DNA of 64,000 nucleotides, taken from contig CM066922.1 of NCBI GenBank assembly GCA_033964015.1, positions 23,732,507 through 23,796,506 on the forward strand. The letters run 5' to 3'. Below the pieces are notes generated by a model. It had not been told where the DNA came from and made no database searches. It saw only the letters and a program-made list of their open reading frames with translations. Shown here piece after piece: positions 11,201 to 21,869 of the stretch; the first letter of the stretch is position 1; each line of letters starts with the position of its first letter. Position numbers and translations under genes: made by a program. Origin of the DNA: Scolanthus callimorphus. Lineage: Eukaryota; Cnidaria; Anthozoa; Actiniaria; Edwardsiidae.

Positions 11201-12361
11201 CTTCTTAGAGTGCTTTTTCTTCTTCTTCTCACCAGCCGGGTCATCATCATCATCGTCATCATCATCATCATCATCATCAGTAGTATCATCATCATCATCA
11301 TATCCACCATGACCACCACGGGGTGTACGTGCTCGTATCACGTGCAACTGAAACTGACCATTGAGAACAAATTCCTCGTTAGATTGCACAATGGTTTCAA
11401 TCTGTCCCATAATCCTTTGCGGTGTTAGCTGTTCCCGTAGGATAAACGGTAACGATATGGGATTCTTCAGAGCTGGAGCATTCAAGGTCACGCGTGCAAA
11501 GTCCTTGTTAGGTACACCTTTGAGCGTTTCTTCTAGCACTTTGTCAAGAACACGCTCTACATCTTGCATGGCTTCTTGGACAGTTGACCGTAAAGGAAGA
11601 TTGATGTTTAAATCATAATCAGAACAATCGGTTTTCATCTTACGCGAATGCCGACTGTGGACTTCATTCAATTGGTACGAAATACCATCATCATCCTCCT
11701 CATCCTCCTCCTCTTGCTCATCATGGGTACGCTTGACACCTCTTCCAATTTGATTGTCAACATCTTGTTGTGATGGCGGTGGTGGTGGTGGTGGTTGATT
11801 GTAAACATCTTGTGGTGGTGGTGGTGACGGTATTGGCTGTGATGGTAGTGGTGGTGATAGCTGTGGTGTTTGTGGTCTATCGGTAGTCAAATGCTGTTGA
11901 TGTACAAAACTTTGTGCCATATCAATATCGTCTTGCATCACACAATCGATAACATCATTAGCATGCCCTTCCTCTTCTACTTCAACTTGTGGCGACGACG
12001 GCGGTGGTGGTGGCGGTGGTTGGTCATTTAAATGCTGCTCAAAGAGCTCTTCGACGCTTTGTGTCATATCTACGTCACCATCCTCTTGCATGATCCAATC
12101 GATAACATCGATAGCATGCCCTTCCTCTTCTACTTCCACTTGTGGCGATGGTGGTAGTAGTTCTCCCAACTCAAACTGATCTATCCAGGTGGGTTGCTGT
12201 TCCTCTTTCAAATCATACAATTCCCTCTGTTCTCCTTCCAACATATCTCCAAGAGATGTTTCTTGTTCTCTCGCCGCCATTACTTCTTCTTCTTCTTCCA
12301 TCATTTTCTTCAATATTCGGAGTGCCTCTTCTATTTCATCTTGCTCACTTATTCCCGACAT
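8243..12361 (-). pseudogene. N-terminal 1,370 residues of protein-primed family B DNA polymerase (Polinton/adintovirus-like)
   Basis: This is the polymerase that would copy the element's linear DNA by protein priming; it is broken after motif B by the transposon at 762-8242. From the ATG at 12361, residues 1-380 are low-complexity (Glu, Pro and Asp runs) with a duplicated module SPQVEVEEEGHA(I/N)DVID at about 72 and 122. They contain a folded-looking block near 260-350. Residues about 400-520 have DNLCAARA and a later HYHFI, resembling an OTU-like cysteine-protease arrangement. A Cys/His-rich region with several CxxC pairs follows to about 670. The exonuclease motifs are IFDFEAQ (near 692), AHNFKGYDSYPIL (near 763) and YCHQDVEVL (near 892). 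Polymerase motif A YYDFTSLYPY is near 1115 and motif B FLNCMWGKFG near 1296. The stop is TAG within the transposon's end. The family call is firm; the OTU comparison is tentative. The two fragments together would be around 1,530 residues, long for the family because of the N-terminal extension. Confidence 0.85.
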
Positions 12362-12426
12362 CTTTCTTCTTCCTCCTCCTGCAACGATGAGCAGAGTAAG
12401 ACTGTGATCTCAAACTGAGTTCTCGC

Positions 12427-12632
12427 CTTTATATACTAGTGGGATGACGTCATCGAAATCCCTGTAATTTGATTGGTGCGTTAAGCACACCATCTGATTG
12501 GTTGCGTGATTCTAGCCTTCTGATTGGTGGATTTCGATCCGATGGTAAATTGACCTTTGGACTCTGATGACCTTTGATGACCTTGATCCTGTTTCCTCGG
12601 GCGTCCGCATCAAAATACTCAAATGTGATTGG
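12427..12632 (-). promoter_or_regulatory. Promoter region of the polymerase gene: TATA, CRE-like site, four CCAAT boxes
   Basis: Reading the minus strand, TATATAAAG (12427-12435) lies about 66 bases before the ATG. Immediately upstream is the palindrome TGACGTCA (12445-12452), the canonical CREB/ATF binding site. Four CCAAT boxes in the same orientation follow (ATTGG on the plus strand at 12472-12476, 12497-12501, 12523-12527 and 12628-12632). Spacing and order fit an RNA polymerase II promoter. Function is inferred from motifs only. Confidence 0.6.
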
Positions 12633-12768
12633 TGCATTTCGATCCGTTGATAAATTGACCTTTGAACTCTGATGACCTTCGATGACCTTGATCCTGTTTC
12701 CTCGGTGGTAAGCATTAAAATCTGATTGAGGGCTTCGAACCACCAAATTGACCTTTGGACCCTAATGT
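12536..12768. repeat. About 105-bp spaced direct repeat upstream of the polymerase promoter
   Basis: A block of about 65 bp beginning GATCCG(A/T)TGRTAAATTGACC occurs at 12536-12601 and 12641-12704, with a partial third copy (AAATTGACCTTTGGACCCTA) near 12745-12768. TGACCTT half-sites recur in each block. Confidence 0.75.
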
Positions 12769-12787
12769 CTAGCCTTATCCTCCTCAT

Positions 12788-13288
12788 AGGACACTAGGAC
12801 AGATAGGACACTAGGACACTACTAGGACAAGTAGGACACTAGGATAGATAGGACACTACTAGGACAAGTAGGACACTAGGACAGATAGGACACTAGGACA
12901 AGTAGGACACTAGGACAGACAGGACAAATAGGGCAAGTAGGACAGATAGGACACTACTAGGACAAATAGATCACTACTAGGACACTACTAGGACAAATAG
13001 GACAAATAGGACACTAGGACAAGTAGGACAGATAGGACACTAGGACACTACTAGGACAAATAGGACACTACTAGGACAAGTAGGACAGATAGGACACTAG
13101 GACTCTACTAGGACACTACTAGGACAAGTAGGACACTAGGACACTACTAGGACAAGTAGGACAGATAGGACAAATAGGACACTAGGACAGATAGGACACT
13201 AGGACTCTACTAGGACACTACTAGGACAAGTAGGACACTAGGGCAGATAGGACACTAGGGCGCTAGGACTGGTAGGACACATAGGATA
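12788..13288 (+). repeat. Tandem array of TAGGACA-type units
   Basis: About 500 bp of 10-12 bp variants of AGGACACTAGGACAAGT and AGGACAGAT. No coding is expected. Confidence 0.95.
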
Positions 13289-13289
13289 A

Positions 13290-13895
13290 TTTCCGAACAT
13301 CTTCCGAAGACCTCCGATGATATTCCGAACACTTCCGAAGATTATCCGAGTACTTTCCGAACACTTCCGAAGATCACCCGAACACTTTCCGAAAACCTTC
13401 CGAACACTTCCAAACACTTCAGAAGATCACCCGAACACTTTCCGAATACTTTCCGACGATCCTCCGAGTACTTTCCGAAGACCTTCCGAGCACTTCCGAA
13501 TACTTTCCAAAGACCTTCCGAGCACTTCCGAAGACCTTCCGAGTACTTTCGAAGACCTTCCGAAGATATTCCGAACACTTTCCGAAGACCTTCCGAGCAC
13601 TTCCGAGCACTTTCCGAAGATCTTCCGAACACTACCGAAGACCTTCCGAGCACTTCCTACGATCACCCGAAGACCTTCCAAACACTTCCGAATACTTTCC
13701 GAAGATCTTCCGAGCACTTCCGAAGATCTTCCGAGCACTTTCCGAAGACCTTCCGAACACTTCCGAATACTTCCCGAAGACCTTCCGAGTACTTCCCGAA
13801 GACCTCCGAGCACTTCCGAACACTTTCCGAAGATCTTCCGAGCACTTCCGAATACTTTCCGAAGATCTTCCGAACACTTTCCGAAGATCTTCCGA
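13290..13895 (+). repeat. Tandem array of CTTCCGAA-type units
   Basis: About 600 bp of 11-12 bp variants of ACTTCCGAAGATCTTCCGA and CTTTCCGAACA. Long open frames cross it on both strands only because the unit lacks stop codons. Confidence 0.95.
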
Positions 13896-13981
13896 TCGAA
13901 ATTTTAGGTTACATATTATTTATGAATTTATAATTAGTCTACCAACCTGACTACGATAATGGCATCTTGGATTTGTGAATA

Positions 13982-14186
13982 CCTCACATCGCTCACACAC
14001 CAGCTTTTAATTGGTCGTGTATAAATTGGTCGCGTATAAATTGGTCGCGTATAAATTGGCCGCGTATAAATTGGTCGCGTATAAAATTGGTCGCGTATAA
14101 ATTGGTCGCGTATAAATTGGTCGCGTATAAATTGGTCGCGTATTCACCAACTGAATACCTCACATCGCTCACACACCAGCTTTTAT
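13982..14186 (+). repeat. ATTGGTCGCGTATAA array flanked by a short direct repeat
   Basis: Roughly ten copies of a 14-15 bp unit ATTGGTCGCGTATAA occupy 14010-14145. The flanking sequence CTCACACACCAGCTTTTA occurs on both sides (13991-14008 and 14168-14185), so the array appears to sit inside a duplicated segment. Confidence 0.9.
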
Positions 14187-14194
14187 AGATAAGA

Positions 14195-14805
14195 AAGTGG
14201 TGCGTATAATTGGTGCGTATAATTGGTGCGTATAATTGGTGCGTATAAATGGTGCGTATAAATGGTGCGTATAAATGGTGCGTATAATTGGTGCGTATAA
14301 ATGGTGCGTATAAATGGTGCGTATCATTGGTGCGTATAAATGGTGCGTAGAATTGGTGCGTATAAATGGTGCGTATAAATGGTGCGTATAAATGGTGCGT
14401 ATAATTGGTGCGTATAAATGGTGCGTATAATTGGTGCGTATAAATGGTGCGTATAAATGGTGCGTATACATGGTGCGTATAATTGGTGCGTATAAATGGT
14501 GCGTATAATTGGTGCGTATAAATGGTGCGTATAAATGGTGCGTATAAATGGTGCGTATAATTGGTGCGTATAAATGGTGCGTATAAATGGTGCGTATAAA
14601 TGGTGCGTATAAATGGTGCGTATAATTGGTGCGTATAATTGGTGCGTATAAATGGTGCGTATAATTGGTGCGTATAAATGGTGCGTATAATTGGTGCGTA
14701 TAAATGGTGCGTATAAATGGTGCGCATAATTGGTACGTATAAATGGTGCGTACAATTGGTGCGTATAATTGGTGCGTATAAATGGTGCGTATAAATTGGT
14801 GCGTA
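14195..14805 (+). repeat. 13-bp tandem array GGTGCGTATAAAT
   Basis: About 45 copies of GGTGCGTATAAAT or GGTGCGTATAATT. The 13-bp period is not a multiple of three and has no stop codon on the minus strand, so the array gives open frames in all three minus-strand frames that read as a 13-residue repeat. It is related to the neighbouring ATTGGTCGCGTATAA array. Each unit has a TATAAAT- or TATAATT-like core. Confidence 0.95.
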
Positions 14806-15143
14806 TATCCCGACCACGTGGTTTGAGGCGTAGATCCACCCTATATACTACTAACATTAGCCGAGATAATACTGAAGAGCTTCCCTGCTTTTCTGATATC
14901 CGCGCTCGGCACACTAAACAGAAGCGGAATAAGACATTTTTAGAGGTAAAATTATTACATCGTTTACAACTTAAATCGCATGGGAAAAGCTGACCTGGGC
15001 ATTTCTCTGAGTAAACCCTTGTTACTATGGATGCGATTTTAGCTGGTAATAAGATCATTCACGGTTGAATTTTCAAGTTATAACAATTAATCTAAAAACA
15101 CCTCCTTTGGAAAATTTTAAATATCCTTAACAGACGAGCTTAA

Positions 15144-15848
15144 GGTATGAGTATACCTTTGAAGGGTGTCGCGGGAAAAAAATTCGTATCTCGTCACAAT
15201 TTACACCACAAACGTCGTTCATATACCATTTTAAAGCTAAAAGGTTGGGCTATCTGATGAATAACTTTGTTTTCATTATATTGTACATCAACATATATTT
15301 GTTTAGCTCTAAAGAAAAAGTACCGACTTTCTTGAAAAAGTTCCAGCTTCTTCCAATTAAATTGCACAGCTCCAAATTTAAGCAAATCTACTAACTAGAA
15401 GGTGATCTAAAAAAGGGTGTGCGGGATTTTTGATTTTCCTTCCAAAACATATTTTATGCTAATTTTTGTGTTAGCATTGCCAAAAATATCGATTTTCAAC
15501 CTGTTTTACGAGATATTTCCGCAAATATGTAAAATATCAATAATCCCGCACACCTTTTTTTAGATCGCCCTCTAAAGAATACATTTTGCGGAAATCTGGA
15601 GCTTTTAACATTAACTGGAAGTGGCAGGAGCTTTTGAAAAGCAAAAATTGGTACTTTTCCTTTGAAGCACAAAACGACGAAAACGATCCATCAAAGTAAC
15701 GTTGCATATAAATATACCACTAAGTAAGAAAGGCCGTTCCACAAGCTTTAAAACGATATATAAATGGCCCTTGTAGTGTAAATAATGACGCGACAGTGAT
15801 TTTTTTCGCGAAAATTTGACATCCCTCGCGCAAAGGTATACTCATACC
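15144..15848. mobile_element. 705-bp MITE with TTAA target duplication
   Basis: Ends read TTAA-GGTATGAGTATACCTTTG at 15140 and the reverse complement ending TTAA at 15849-15852. Copy B of the host repeat (near 27015) has a single undisturbed site, confirming insertion. TTAA is used by piggyBac, Kolobok and Sola3 elements; I cannot choose among them. No protein is encoded. Confidence 0.8.
15398..15572. mobile_element. 175-bp nested MITE inside the TTAA element
   Basis: Inverted ends GARGGYGATCTAAAAAARGG (15398 onward and back from 15572) are flanked by TA on both sides, which would fit a Tc1/mariner-type target. Confidence 0.6.
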
Positions 15849-15999
15849 TTAATATATCAAATGAACTACCCCATTTGGTAGTGCAGAGGTTGCTTAAGCT
15901 CTGTGAGAACAATTATGGAAAACGCTAGAAGTTGAGGTCTATTTCTGCAATAAATACTCAGGAGCCACCTTAAACCTATAGCGTACGCCGTCCGTCCGT

Positions 16000-16605
16000 G
16001 TACACAAGGGAACCCTATGGTACGCAAAGAAAAAATTATATCTCCTCAAGGGAACATACAACCATACTTGGGATATTTTGTCTATGCCACAAGGGGGATG
16101 CTGTAACACGGTCACGTGATGTGTCGTCATCGATGACGTCATCTATTCTTGAAAAATCAATATCTCGTGAAGGGAAGACTCTAAAACAACCAAACTTTGG
16201 TAGTGTTGTCTAGGTCATCAGTTGAGCGAAATGAGGTGGTCACGTTATATGACGTCATCGATGACGCCATCTATGCTTGAAAAAAGAATATCTCATGAAA
16301 GAAAGACTCCAAAACAACCAAACGTGGGTAATGTAGTCCAGGTCACCAGATGAGCGAAATTAAGTGGTCACGTGATGTGACGTCATCGATGACGTCATCT
16401 ATGCTTGAAAAATCAATATCTCGTGAAGAGAAGACTCTAAAACAACCAAACGTTGGTAGTGTTGTCTAAGTCACCAGTTGAGCGAAATGAGGTGGTCTCG
16501 TGATATGACGTCAGCTAGCTATGCTTGAAAAAATTAATATCTCGTGAAGGGAAGACTCTAAAACAGCCAAACTTTAATAGTGTAGTCTAGGTCACCAGAA
16601 CAGGT
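16000..16605 (+). repeat. About 122-bp tandem array with TGACGTCA palindromes
   Basis: Four to five imperfect units, each with a variant of TGACGTCATCGATGACGTCA, then CAATATCTCGTGAAGGGAAG and CCAAACTTTGGTAGTG. Related units lie at 21672-21850, and a diverged family is at 37510-39100. Confidence 0.85.
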
Positions 16606-17534
16606 GGAGAATAACTTCTACGCATGCGCTAGAAAGCCAAAGGGAATGGAATCTGGTCAGAGTGGAGCGTTACGTTTCGGTTTGTCCCATCGATTTCTCT
16701 GGATTATTTTTGCGTAAATGTTGCTGAAGATGCTTAAAATATTCCTCGGCATTATCCTATTGTCATTCAAAAGGCCGGTCGATGCTTAGGATGCTTCAAA
16801 TAGCGTCTACATGGTCGAAAAATACGCTTCTCGTCCTTCTCAGTATGGCCAGAGAAGAAGTCCTTCGAAGCAAACATGGCGGCCATTGTTATGTTATAAC
16901 AGCACCATTGAGATATTGTTTGTTGACATCGACGTAAACTACAAATACTTTAAAGCGGAAAGGTGAGTTAATTTGCTTCATTTATCTTTTTAAACTGGAT
17001 TGTTGTCCATTCGGAGTCGGTCATTGCCGAGGCATTTAGTTTTAAATTTGCTCAAAATCGTTCACCTAGCAAATTAAACCATGAATGCATACCTCGCAGA
17101 TCATGGTACCAAGGGCTAAACCGGTGATTTAAAAACAGAAATGTATAGTTCAAGTCTCTATTTCTCACGTTACCTTCAAACCAAATTCAGAAAAAAATCG
17201 CCTTTGCCCCCAACTTTTGTATGGAATAGCTTTGGGTCAGTTAGTGACGAACAGGTTGTAGTTGGGAAATTAGTGGTTTCAGTGCCATATGTTTCTGTGA
17301 TGGCGCAGTAATATTTTTTTTAGTTTAACTATGTTGGCAGTCTCTTGACAAACTACGATCGGGACAATCAGTCATTTTTTTTCGGTGAAATTGTAGATTT
17401 ACTTCGTATAAGCACGTACAATTATATATAGCAACTCTATAATAATTATTTCAGTTGCTGTTCAGAAACCATTATTTGAACCGGTCTAAATTGTCCATGA
17501 TTACAAAACACATATATTCTAGAATTGGTTCTAA
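16606..17534. other. Unique-looking flank left of the palindrome
   Basis: The segment from ACAGGTGGAGA (about 16607) to the palindrome interrupts the 122-bp array. The matching inverted ACAGGTGGAGA lies at about 21650, so 16.6-21.66 kb may be one composite insertion. A short ATGGCGGCC frame near 16873 closes after seven codons. No gene is supported. Confidence 0.4.
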
Positions 17535-20500
17535 GTAAGGGTTAGAGAATGGACGCGAGTGTCTATGGGATATAGACCACTAATGAACAAAAATCTGCGA
17601 GCGCGTTAGCGCGAGCAGATTTTTGTTCATTAGTGGTCTATTTCCCATAGGACACGAGCGTCCATTCTCTAACTTTTTTAGAACATGATCAATGCCACGA
17701 AGAAAGTATTTTGAAAGTTTTTGTGCTAGCTTGTCATTGACATATCAACATCATTACAGAGCATTGTTCAGAGCCATACTTCATCCAAGGCTTTTTACAA
17801 TAGTAGTGTCAATCAAAGCCTTGTGTGTGTGAATAAAAAGATCTACCGACAAAGCGGTTTGTTTTGAGTGCATGAATTGTTCTAATTAATTTCCAAGTGT
17901 TTGTTTTGAGACGATAGCAGTTGAAACTGGCCATATACTGGAGTTGCTGACAGGTTTCGTTCCCGAAGTCAGGTAAGAAATGAAAATATTCTATCGCAAG
18001 CTTTTGTAATGGATTCCTCGACTCCTATGGCCCAAGGAAAAGGGAGAAACAGGAAAGCGTACATAAAATCTCGGTCTCGTTATCAGAATTCGTAAATCCG
18101 TAAAGTTTTGATCGAAGACCGGAAATTGAACTCAGAAGTCGCATTACAGCGGAACATTTGGTAAAACATACTTTTGAATTGACAATCTGTTTCTTCCCGG
18201 GGCTTTCTTATGAGAATTGCAAGAGCGCTGATGTTCGAGGCTGGCAAAATTCGAAGTTGTTTTAGCAATTTGAGACTCAAATGTTCTTCAAATGCCTCGA
18301 GACAGCCAAGAGTTGAGTGAATCAGCCAATAAACCGATGTGAAAGGTGGAAGTTTTTCCCTTAAAAATACAGTACGTTATACATGAAAAGGGAAACATCA
18401 AAATGCAAAATGTTCGTGGAGAAACTTTTAGGTATTTGCTATGCTTAACTACAGAACAAAAAGCTATGTTCTTAGGGGGCTCTCGCACGCTTGCTGGCCA
18501 CTTCTCTGACAAAAAATAGCTCAAATCGCAATCCAATTCCATCGTCTTGATAACTGGTCAAAACAACCTAGAATTGCATTTGTCCAACACTTGAAAGGTT
18601 TTTCTATAAATCTGGAGGATTATTTTGATTACTACGGGAAAATATGCATGTGTTTTTGCGGGTTACTATTTTACTTAACTTAAGGTTCTTAATTTTTTGC
18701 CTAATGTAATGTTGAAAATGTACTAATTTTGATTTGTTTATTTTGTTATAGAAAGATGTTGGAGAGAGACTTGAAATAAAGGGCTATTTTGCAAAAGATG
18801 ACAATGAAGTCAATGTTTTCCTTTATTTTGCAGAGTTGGTTGTGTCAAGCGGCGAGGGAAGAACAGGGTGTGGTTTGTACATAGTCATTAGTATTCATGC
18901 CCATAGTCATTAGTATTCTCTATGTTGCACCTTGGTTTTCTTTGTTCTTCTTCAGGAGAACAATGAAAATGCAAGGTGCAACCAGAGAATACTAATGACT
19001 ATGAGCATGAATACTAATGACTATGTACAAACCCCTAATTTTCCCTATTGTTCAATGCCCTCGCCGCTTGACGCTTTAGTTTCTATGGGATATAGGGGAC
19101 GCCAAATGCCGGTTGCTGATTGGCTGAGTGGCATTGGTCATGTTCTAAGCGCTATTAATTGTGTCAAAATTTGCATTTTGCGAATAAAAGTGATGATTGT
19201 ACTAATTTCTTATGCTTCTGTCAAAGTTAATTTGCATATTTTTTGACCATGATCTCTGAAAATCTGGCTACACGGACTGTGTATTGTTCATGAGTTGCGT
19301 CACAAAGCCTCTTGTTTACTAGAACGAATCACGATGAAATAACTGAACACAACAATGATGTCCTCTGGGAATGGCTCTTTACACGGGGGTAAACCCGCAA
19401 ATCTGGCTGCACATTTTGTTTGCAATTTGTATTCAATATCCTAGTTCTTTCCTCCTCTTTAGCTGACCACATTTTATCACAACAATAATTTAGATTCTTA
19501 TGTTTGTTTTTGTGTATCTTTATGCTGCAGACAAAATAATGAAACCGTATTTATAAATATATTTTTTCTACTTTACAGCTGTCTTCTGTCCTCCAGTCTC
19601 CTTCTCTAATGAAGTTGCTTGTCGTAGATGGCTCTTTGGATGGTCGACTTGAATTTTAGCTTTTTCTTTCCAGGAAGCTAAATTGCATATAACAAATTGG
19701 CGAGAACGAAATTTCAAACTTATCTAATCTCATAATAATTGGGCTCGTTGTATTTAACCTTCGTTTTAAGAGTTTTTAGAACATGACCAATGCCACTCAG
19801 CCAATCAGCAACCGGCATTTGGCGTCCCCTATATCCCATAGAAACTAAAGCGTCAAGCGGCGAGGGCATTGAACAATAGGGAAAATTAGGGGTTTGTACA
19901 TAGTCATTAGTATTCATGCTCATAGTCATTAGTATTCTCTGGTTGCACCTTGCATTTTCATTGTTCTCCTGAAGAAGAACAAAGAAAACCAAGGTGCAAC
20001 ATAGAGAATACTAATGACTATGGGCATGAATACTAATGACTATGTACAAACCACACCCTGTTCTTCCCTCGCCGCTTGACACAACCAACTCTGCAAAATA
20101 AAGGAAAACATTGACTTCATTGTCATCTTTTGCAAAATAGCCCTTTATTTCAAGTCTCTCTCCAACATCTTTCTATAACAAAATAAACAAATCAAAATTA
20201 GTACATTTTCAACATTACATTAGGCAAAAAATTAAGAACCTTAAGTTAAGTAAAATAGTAACCCGCAAAAACACATGCATATTTTCCCGTAGTAATCAAA
20301 ATAATCCTCCAGATTTATAGAAAAACCTTTCAAGTGTTGGACAAATGCAATTCTAGGTTGTTTTGACCAGTTATCAAGACGATGGAATTGGATTGCGATT
20401 TGAGCTATTTTTTGTCAGAGAAGTGGCCAGCAAGCGTGCGAGAGCCCCCTAAGAACATAGCTTTTTGTTCTGTAGTTAAGCATAGCAAATACCTAAAAGT

Positions 20501-21389
20501 TTCTCCACGAACATTTTGCATTTTGATGTTTCCCTTTTCATGTATAACGTACTGTATTTTTAAGGGAAAAACTTCCACCTTTCACATCGGTTTATTGGCT
20601 GATTCACTCAACTCTTGGCTGTCTCGAGGCATTTGAAGAACATTTGAGTCTCAAATTGCTAAAACAACTTCGAATTTTGCCAGCCTCGAACATCAGCGCT
20701 CTTGCAATTCTCATAAGAAAGCCCCGGGAAGAAACAGATTGTCAATTCAAAAGTATGTTTTACCAAATGTTCCGCTGTAATGCGACTTCTGAGTTCAATT
20801 TCCGGTCTTCGATCAAAACTTTACGGATTTACGAATTCTGATAACGAGACCGAGATTTTATGTACGCTTTCCTGTTTCTCCCTTTTCCTTGGGCCATAGG
20901 AGTCGAGGAATCCATTACAAAAGCTTGCGATAGAATATTTTCATTTCTTACCTGACTTCGGGAACGAAACCTGTCAGCAACTCCAGTATATGGCCAGTTT
21001 CAACTGCTATCGTCTCAAAACAAACACTTGGAAATTAATTAGAACAATTCATGCACTCAAAACAAACCGCTTTGTCGGTAGATCTTTTTATTCACACACA
21101 CAAGGCTTTGATTGACACTACTATTGTAAAAAGCCTTGGATGAAGTATGGCTCTGAACAATGCTCTGTAATGATGTTGATATGTCAATGACAAGCTAGCA
21201 CAAAAACTTTCAAAATACTTTCTTCGTGGCATTGATCATGTTCTAAAAAAGTTAGAGAATGGACGCTCGTGTCCTATGGGAAATAGACCACTAATGAACA
21301 AAAATCTGCTCGCGCTAACGCGCTCGCAGATTTTTGTTCATTAGTGGTCTATATCCCATAGACACTCGCGTCCATTCTCTAACCCTTAC
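17535..21389. repeat. Giant inverted repeat: two 1,614-bp arms around a 627-bp spacer
   Basis: The left arm is 17535-19148 and the right arm 19776-21389. Paired positions sum to 38924 at every point I checked along the arms, so no net indel is visible. Each arm is itself made of smaller hairpins: 17541-17674 (stem ending in CCATTCTCTAAC) and 18848-19070 (stem GTCAAGCGGCGAGGG). The short open frames in the arms are mirror copies and show no recognisable domain. The structure resembles a foldback transposon, but no transposase and no clear target duplication are visible. An assembly inversion artefact is possible. Confidence 0.9.
19149..19775. other. Spacer of the giant palindrome
   Basis: About 627 bp of AT-rich DNA between the arms. 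I see no gene or obvious signal in it. Confidence 0.7.
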
Positions 21390-21671
21390 GTAATTAAAAA
21401 CTTATGAATAACAAGATAGTGTGTTTATCTCTTCTGGCGATTGAAATCTTCATAAACCTGAAAACGCGGCGCACACTCCGAATTAGGTGCACTGTTTCCC
21501 TACTACTGGATATAAAGTACGAGGAGAAAAATCCCGCCAAAGCGGACAGCGTTCGCGTCATTTCGTCGCCCGCAAACGAAAAACATTTCAGCGGTTTCTC
21601 GTTTTACGAGCCAGCGATTTGTTTGGTGACCAGCGACCCAAGCGCATACCAAGTACCGAATCTCCACCTGT
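21390..21671. other. Right flank of the palindrome
   Basis: About 280 bp of unassigned DNA ending at CTCCACCTGT (about 21650), the inverted counterpart of ACAGGTGGAG at 16607. An open frame from 21404 runs through it into the next array; nothing is recognisable. Confidence 0.3.
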
Positions 21672-21855
21672 TGGTGAGGGAAATGAAGTGGTCACGTGAT
21701 ATGACGTCATCGATTACGTCATCTTTGCTTGAAAAATTAAATCTCGTGAAGGGAAGACTCTAAACCAACCAAACTTTGGTAGTGTTGCAAGGTCACCAGT
21801 TGAGCGAAATGAGGTGGTCTGGTGATATGACGCCATCTATGCTTGAAACGTCATT
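21672..21855 (+). repeat. Two more units of the 122-bp TGACGTCA array
   Basis: These continue the array interrupted at 16605 and form the 5' flank of the LINE. Confidence 0.8.
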
Positions 21856-21869
21856 CTCTTTATTGCACG

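Larger units (their letters stand above)
14855..15955 (+). repeat. Dispersed repeat, copy A (split by a MITE at 15144-15848)
   Basis: Segments 14855-15143 and 15849-15955 match 26720-27165 closely, for example the shared TCGCATGGGAAAAGCTGACC. Copy B at 26.7 kb is uninterrupted and so marks the empty target of the MITE. Confidence 0.85.

Noticed and set aside
10724..11428. Plus-strand open frame opposite the polymerase
   Set aside because: It is antisense to the Asp-rich coding stretch of the polymerase and consists largely of isoleucine/serine runs from ATC/TCA codons.
13317..13907. Open frames over the CTTCCGAA array on both strands
   Set aside because: Same cause: a short repeat unit lacking stops. 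Overlapping frames on opposite strands read equally well.
12788..14805. Possible CRISPR array
   Set aside because: Units are contiguous, with no unique spacers and no cas genes, and the surroundings are animal-type with introns.
13993..14817. Long minus-strand open frames reading YTHHLYAPFIRT-type repeats
   Set aside because: Produced by a 13-bp tandem repeat without stop codons on that strand; all three frames are open and there is no start, splice or composition support for a gene.
18083..20841. Identical short open frames in the two palindrome arms
   Set aside because: They are mirror images from the inverted repeat; there is no independent evidence of coding.
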